From positions 4,002,501 to 4,066,500 of the forward strand of contig CM018032.1 of NCBI GenBank assembly GCA_008638375.1: DNA of 64,000 nt, read 5' to 3'. The notes under the pieces are model-generated. The model ran no database searches and had not been told where the DNA came from. It worked only from the letters and a program-made list of their open reading frames with translations. Below, one piece after another: positions 61,286-64,000 of this stretch. Made by a program: the position numbers and the translations under genes. The DNA is from Nyssa sinensis (lineage: Eukaryota > Streptophyta > Magnoliopsida > Cornales > Nyssaceae). Every line of letters starts with the position of its first letter. The first letter of the stretch is position 1.

Positions 61286-62900
61286 TGTTAGTATTATGCC
61301 CTAACAACCAATTGTTATAAGAAATGTTTTAGGGATATTATGTTCGAAATAGTCTCATTTATCAAATAATAAAAGGACAAGTTTATTTATCATGATTTTA
61401 TTGATATTTGTTTACATGATAAGTACATAGATTAAAGTTAAAAAGATATATTCTTAAAGAGTTAAGAATTGTAGACCTTATACTTCTTTGCACTTTTTTT
61501 TTAAATATTTTCCTAACCATAGGATTACTAATTAAGCATTATTAACCTGGATAAACTATCACATGTTATGATTGATTTTGATAACCATGACTAGTCCCAA
61601 AAGTCATTAAGTATAGAGATACTTAAACAACCATGTGAGTGCTTGTTAGAGAGCAAGTAAATTGAATGTGACCAATTGTTAGGAACGTTCATATGGAGTT
61701 TTACTTGCGTATCAGTGAAGTGCTCTTAGTTGCAGGAGTGCAAGTGATCATTAGACTTGAGACATCACGATTGTCTTGTATGTAAGTTATTATGCTTTAA
61801 TAGTATGCGATGTTTATATTTTTTTCATGAGACATATACATGTATTGTTGGGCATAATGGATTACAAATGGAGGCATGTAAAAATACAACAAAGAGTCTA
61901 TCACTCTTAAGTAAAGAAAGAGAGAATGTCCTATGTGATTTTCATTGATATAATTCAAGAAGTTCCTTGGCCAAGGCAAAGTGAGAATTAAAAGAAAGTT
62001 TTCTAATTTCACCAACACGAGTTGATATCATTTAGGTCAAATGCATATGATTAAGTTGGGGTTTGACAGTAATTTCATACTCAAGTGACTTAATCAGGAC
62101 ATTACATGATGGAATGATTGAATTGTATGATAGCTATTAATGAAAAAGTTCACAACCAAACTGCTACTATCTGAGTAGTTATGACATGCTACTAAGTGTC
62201 ACTTGTGACTTGTAAAAGCCCCAAAAATAATAATAAAAATTAATTATTATTTTTCACTTAGGGAGAATTAGAAATAAATAATAAAGAGGTCTAATTTGTA
62301 ATACTTGAAAGTATTTATTCATACTACCAGATTAGTATAAAACTAAAGGGTTACACGCAAAAGGGTGATATGTAATTTGAAGAATTAAGAAGGGTCAATT
62401 TGTTATTACGAGTTAATAATGATAGTTTCCTATTTCTATTAAGAGTTAAATCCTAATATGACTAGGTTTAGGGTTGACTTTATTATAAATAGGACATATA
62501 GAGACATAAGTTATCACTTTTGTTTCAACTCCAAGGAAGGGTCGTCCAACCACCCTCTCTTTAGTAACGTTTCTCTTTCTGTCTTCAAGAGTTGAAGACT
62601 TAAGTTATGGTGTACAAAATTTTCAAGTACAGGATTTACCTGTGTGGATACGCTTAGAGATTAGACGCTTGTGCGGTTGTTGTGGATCGTGCACAAAGTT
62701 TTGTAAAGCACCCTTGAAATTATGATCTATCATTCTTGTAATGTGTGAGGTTATTTTGTATACATTATAGACTAATCATGGAATGATCGAATTAATCGTT
62801 AAATTTTTAGTTCTGATACGCATATGATGTATGATGATTCATTTCATGCCTATATGAAAGAGTCGTGCTTCGTGGAGTTATTGGGCTTTGGTTAGAGAGT
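61286..62900 (+). mobile_element. 3' LTR of the copia element, right end approximate
   Basis: It starts TGTTAGTATTATGCCCTAAC right after the polypurine tract. A TATA box (TTATAAATAGGACA, about 62481-62494) followed by a pyrimidine-rich leader marks its promoter. Text near 62780-62900 (CGCATATGATGTATGATG and following) is typical of the end of such LTRs, but the exact CA end and target duplication were not found. Confidence 0.6.
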
Positions 62901-63690
62901 AGAGCTAGTGTAGACATTTATTTTGGCATCATCATCAACTAAGGTTGTCCCTATTGAGATGCCACATGACACTTCATACAAGTCCCAACTATCTACAACT
63001 TGTAATTCAATTGCATCAAATTTATAGAACAAAGGAATTTGTAGAAGGAGGTGGTGGTGAGATTGGCGGTGGTGTAGGGTTAGGTTTGGGTAATAAAAAA
63101 ATTGGCGTGACTTCAACTCTGCCTCCCCCATCGTATAAAAAAAGATAATTTTGTCATAAAATATATACAAAAGGAAAAAAAATCATGTTTTCTAATTTCA
63201 TTAATGTTTTAATAATTCTTTTTGACAAACTTATAAATTATTGTATATAATGGTCTAATTCTTAAATATACTTGTTTGAAAAAAGCGATTTTTTTTTTTT
63301 ATTATCAACGTTAGGTACGAATCAATACAAGATAAAGAAGGTTTAAGTCCACTTAAATTTATTTCAAAAAATCTAACTCTTGAAAAAAGATTGAAGTCTT
63401 AAATATAAGAACATACAAGCTCATGTCCCACGTGAGATTTTTTATTTATTTTTTAATGAATGTAAGGCAGGAAAAAGTGACTTAACAATCCCATTACTAA
63501 ATTATGTGGGATCTAGTTAGATGTAGGTCCCCGCGGTCCACACGGTTATAGGGAAAGTAAACTGAGGTGTGGGCGCGTACATCCGATACATTCTGTTCGA
63601 AAAAAAAACAAACAACATTTAAACTTGCTGGCTATGAACAACGACCATAATTTGGACTGGCAGGTGGTTCACTGTGTCCTGCTATCAACC
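62901..63690. other. Intergenic stretch upstream of the NIPA gene
   Basis: No gene is supported. A GGTGGTGGTGAGATTGGCGG stretch near 63050 gives open frames on both strands without family resemblance. The last few hundred bases probably contain promoter sequence of the NIPA-like gene. Confidence 0.4.
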
Positions 63691-63701
63691 ATCTTCTTTG
63701 C

Positions 63702-63711
63702 TATATATATA
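63702..63711 (+). promoter_or_regulatory. TATA box of the NIPA-like gene
   Basis: TATATATATA lies in the context GCTATATATATACATGC, about 210 bases before the start codon. It is placed to give a leader of roughly 180 bases. No competing TATA element closer to the ATG was seen. Confidence 0.55.
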
Positions 63712-63873
63712 CATGCACATATTCGATTCATATATCTCAATATGCATTCCTCCAAAACGATTCACGTTCTTTGGATGGTAGTTCTAAACTATTCACAATC
63801 AAACTTGAAAAGCTAGGGTTTTTATTTTCCAATTTCTATACTCTGCTTTCTTTCACACAATCACCCGATTCAG

Positions 63874-63939
63874 ATGAAAAGCCCACTTCCCAGTGATCAA
63901 ACCCTTGATTTGTTTCAGTCATGTATACTGATAATTTGA
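63874..63939 (+). CDS. Upstream ORF overlapping the NIPA start (21 codons)
   Basis: An ATG at 63874 opens a 21-codon reading (MKSPLPSDQTLDLFQSCILI plus one residue) that ends at 63937-63939, past the NIPA start at 63921 and out of frame with it. If this leader is present in the mRNA, the uORF could lower NIPA translation. The sequence TTTGTTTCAG just before the NIPA ATG is also a good splice acceptor; if it is used, the uORF start would be removed. I do not recognise the peptide. Confidence 0.35.
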   Translation: MKSPLPSDQTLDLFQSCILII

Positions 63940-64000
63940 TAGGTTTTGGTCTCGCTTTCGCTTCCAGCGCATTCATTGGATCGAGCTTCATTATTAAGAA
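63921..64000 (+). CDS. NIPA-type magnesium transporter, first 26 codons (partial)
   Basis: The reading MYTDNLIGFGLAFASSAFIG followed by SSFIIK is the N-terminus of the plant NIPA/DUF803 family, membrane proteins with about nine helices proposed to carry Mg2+. Family proteins begin M(Y/G)xDNxxGLxLALSSSxFIGxSFIxKKKGL, so the start is well supported and the first helix is visible. The sequence runs off the right edge within the lysine codons, so no domain beyond helix 1 can be judged. It lies downstream of a TATA box and a leader with an overlapping uORF. Position after PTP1 and DTX54 homologues supports the identification. Confidence 0.78.
   Translation, partial: MYTDNLIGFGLAFASSAFIGSSFIIK

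Noticed and set aside
62892..63170. Opposed ORFs on both strands upstream of the NIPA gene
   Set aside because: Neither reading resembles a known family, and both span a GGTGG-rich low-complexity patch.

Overview
This looks like a nuclear chromosome window from a eudicot plant. It is AT-rich and full of introns, microsatellites and transposable elements. Three ordinary host genes are visible, and nearly everything between them is mobile-element debris. There is no operon structure, no plasmid or phage signature, no CRISPR array, and I recognised no rRNA or tRNA gene.

Host genes: (1) the first coding exon of a PTP1-like tyrosine-specific protein phosphatase, minus strand, 697-897, cut by the left edge; (2) a complete three-exon MATE transporter of the DETOXIFICATION 54 type, minus strand, 7390-10812, giving a 502-residue protein once two introns are removed; (3) the first 26 codons of a NIPA-type magnesium transporter, plus strand from 63921, cut by the right edge. 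From memory, Arabidopsis carries PTP1, DTX54, two sucrose transporters (SUC1, SUC5) and a NIPA gene in this order (At1g71860 to At1g71900). The window therefore looks like a conserved gene neighbourhood in which the DTX54-NIPA gap has grown to about 53 kb by transposon insertion. I see no SUC remnant.

Layout: 1-11.5 kb holds the gene-rich left end, with small DNA transposons between genes (a MULE-type element with a perfect 9-bp target duplication, a hAT-like element, a Stowaway-like MITE and a three-copy MITE family). 12-17 kb holds eroded Harbinger-like, copia-like and 'plant transposon protein' remnants plus a clean Stowaway MITE. 17.9-21.96 kb is a long gypsy-type LTR with a four-unit 45-bp tandem repeat. 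22.1-29.1 kb has two decayed Ty3/gypsy bodies. 31323-41920 is a structurally complete but coding-dead Tat-lineage Ty3/gypsy element. It has two 575-bp LTRs, a perfect 5-bp target duplication, gag/protease/RT/RNase H/integrase remnants, a 60-bp tandem array and an antisense ORF of the 'putative gypsy type transposon' family. It sits inside an older LTR (30.1-43.27 kb), which also took a roughly 540-bp MITE. 43.5-47.5 and 51.2-53.6 kb are two copies of one non-coding segment, told apart by later insertions that serve as empty-site controls. 48.4-63 kb carries more LTR pieces, including a probable solo LTR (56219-59128) and a copia RNase H fragment followed by its 3' LTR.

The three host genes have unrelated functions (signalling, efflux, magnesium transport), so their proximity reflects synteny, not a pathway. 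No previously undescribed functional system is evident. The items most worth following are the nested Tat element with its antisense ORF and minisatellite, the dated-by-structure segmental duplication, the MITE families with identifiable target sites, and the overlapping upstream ORF in the NIPA leader.
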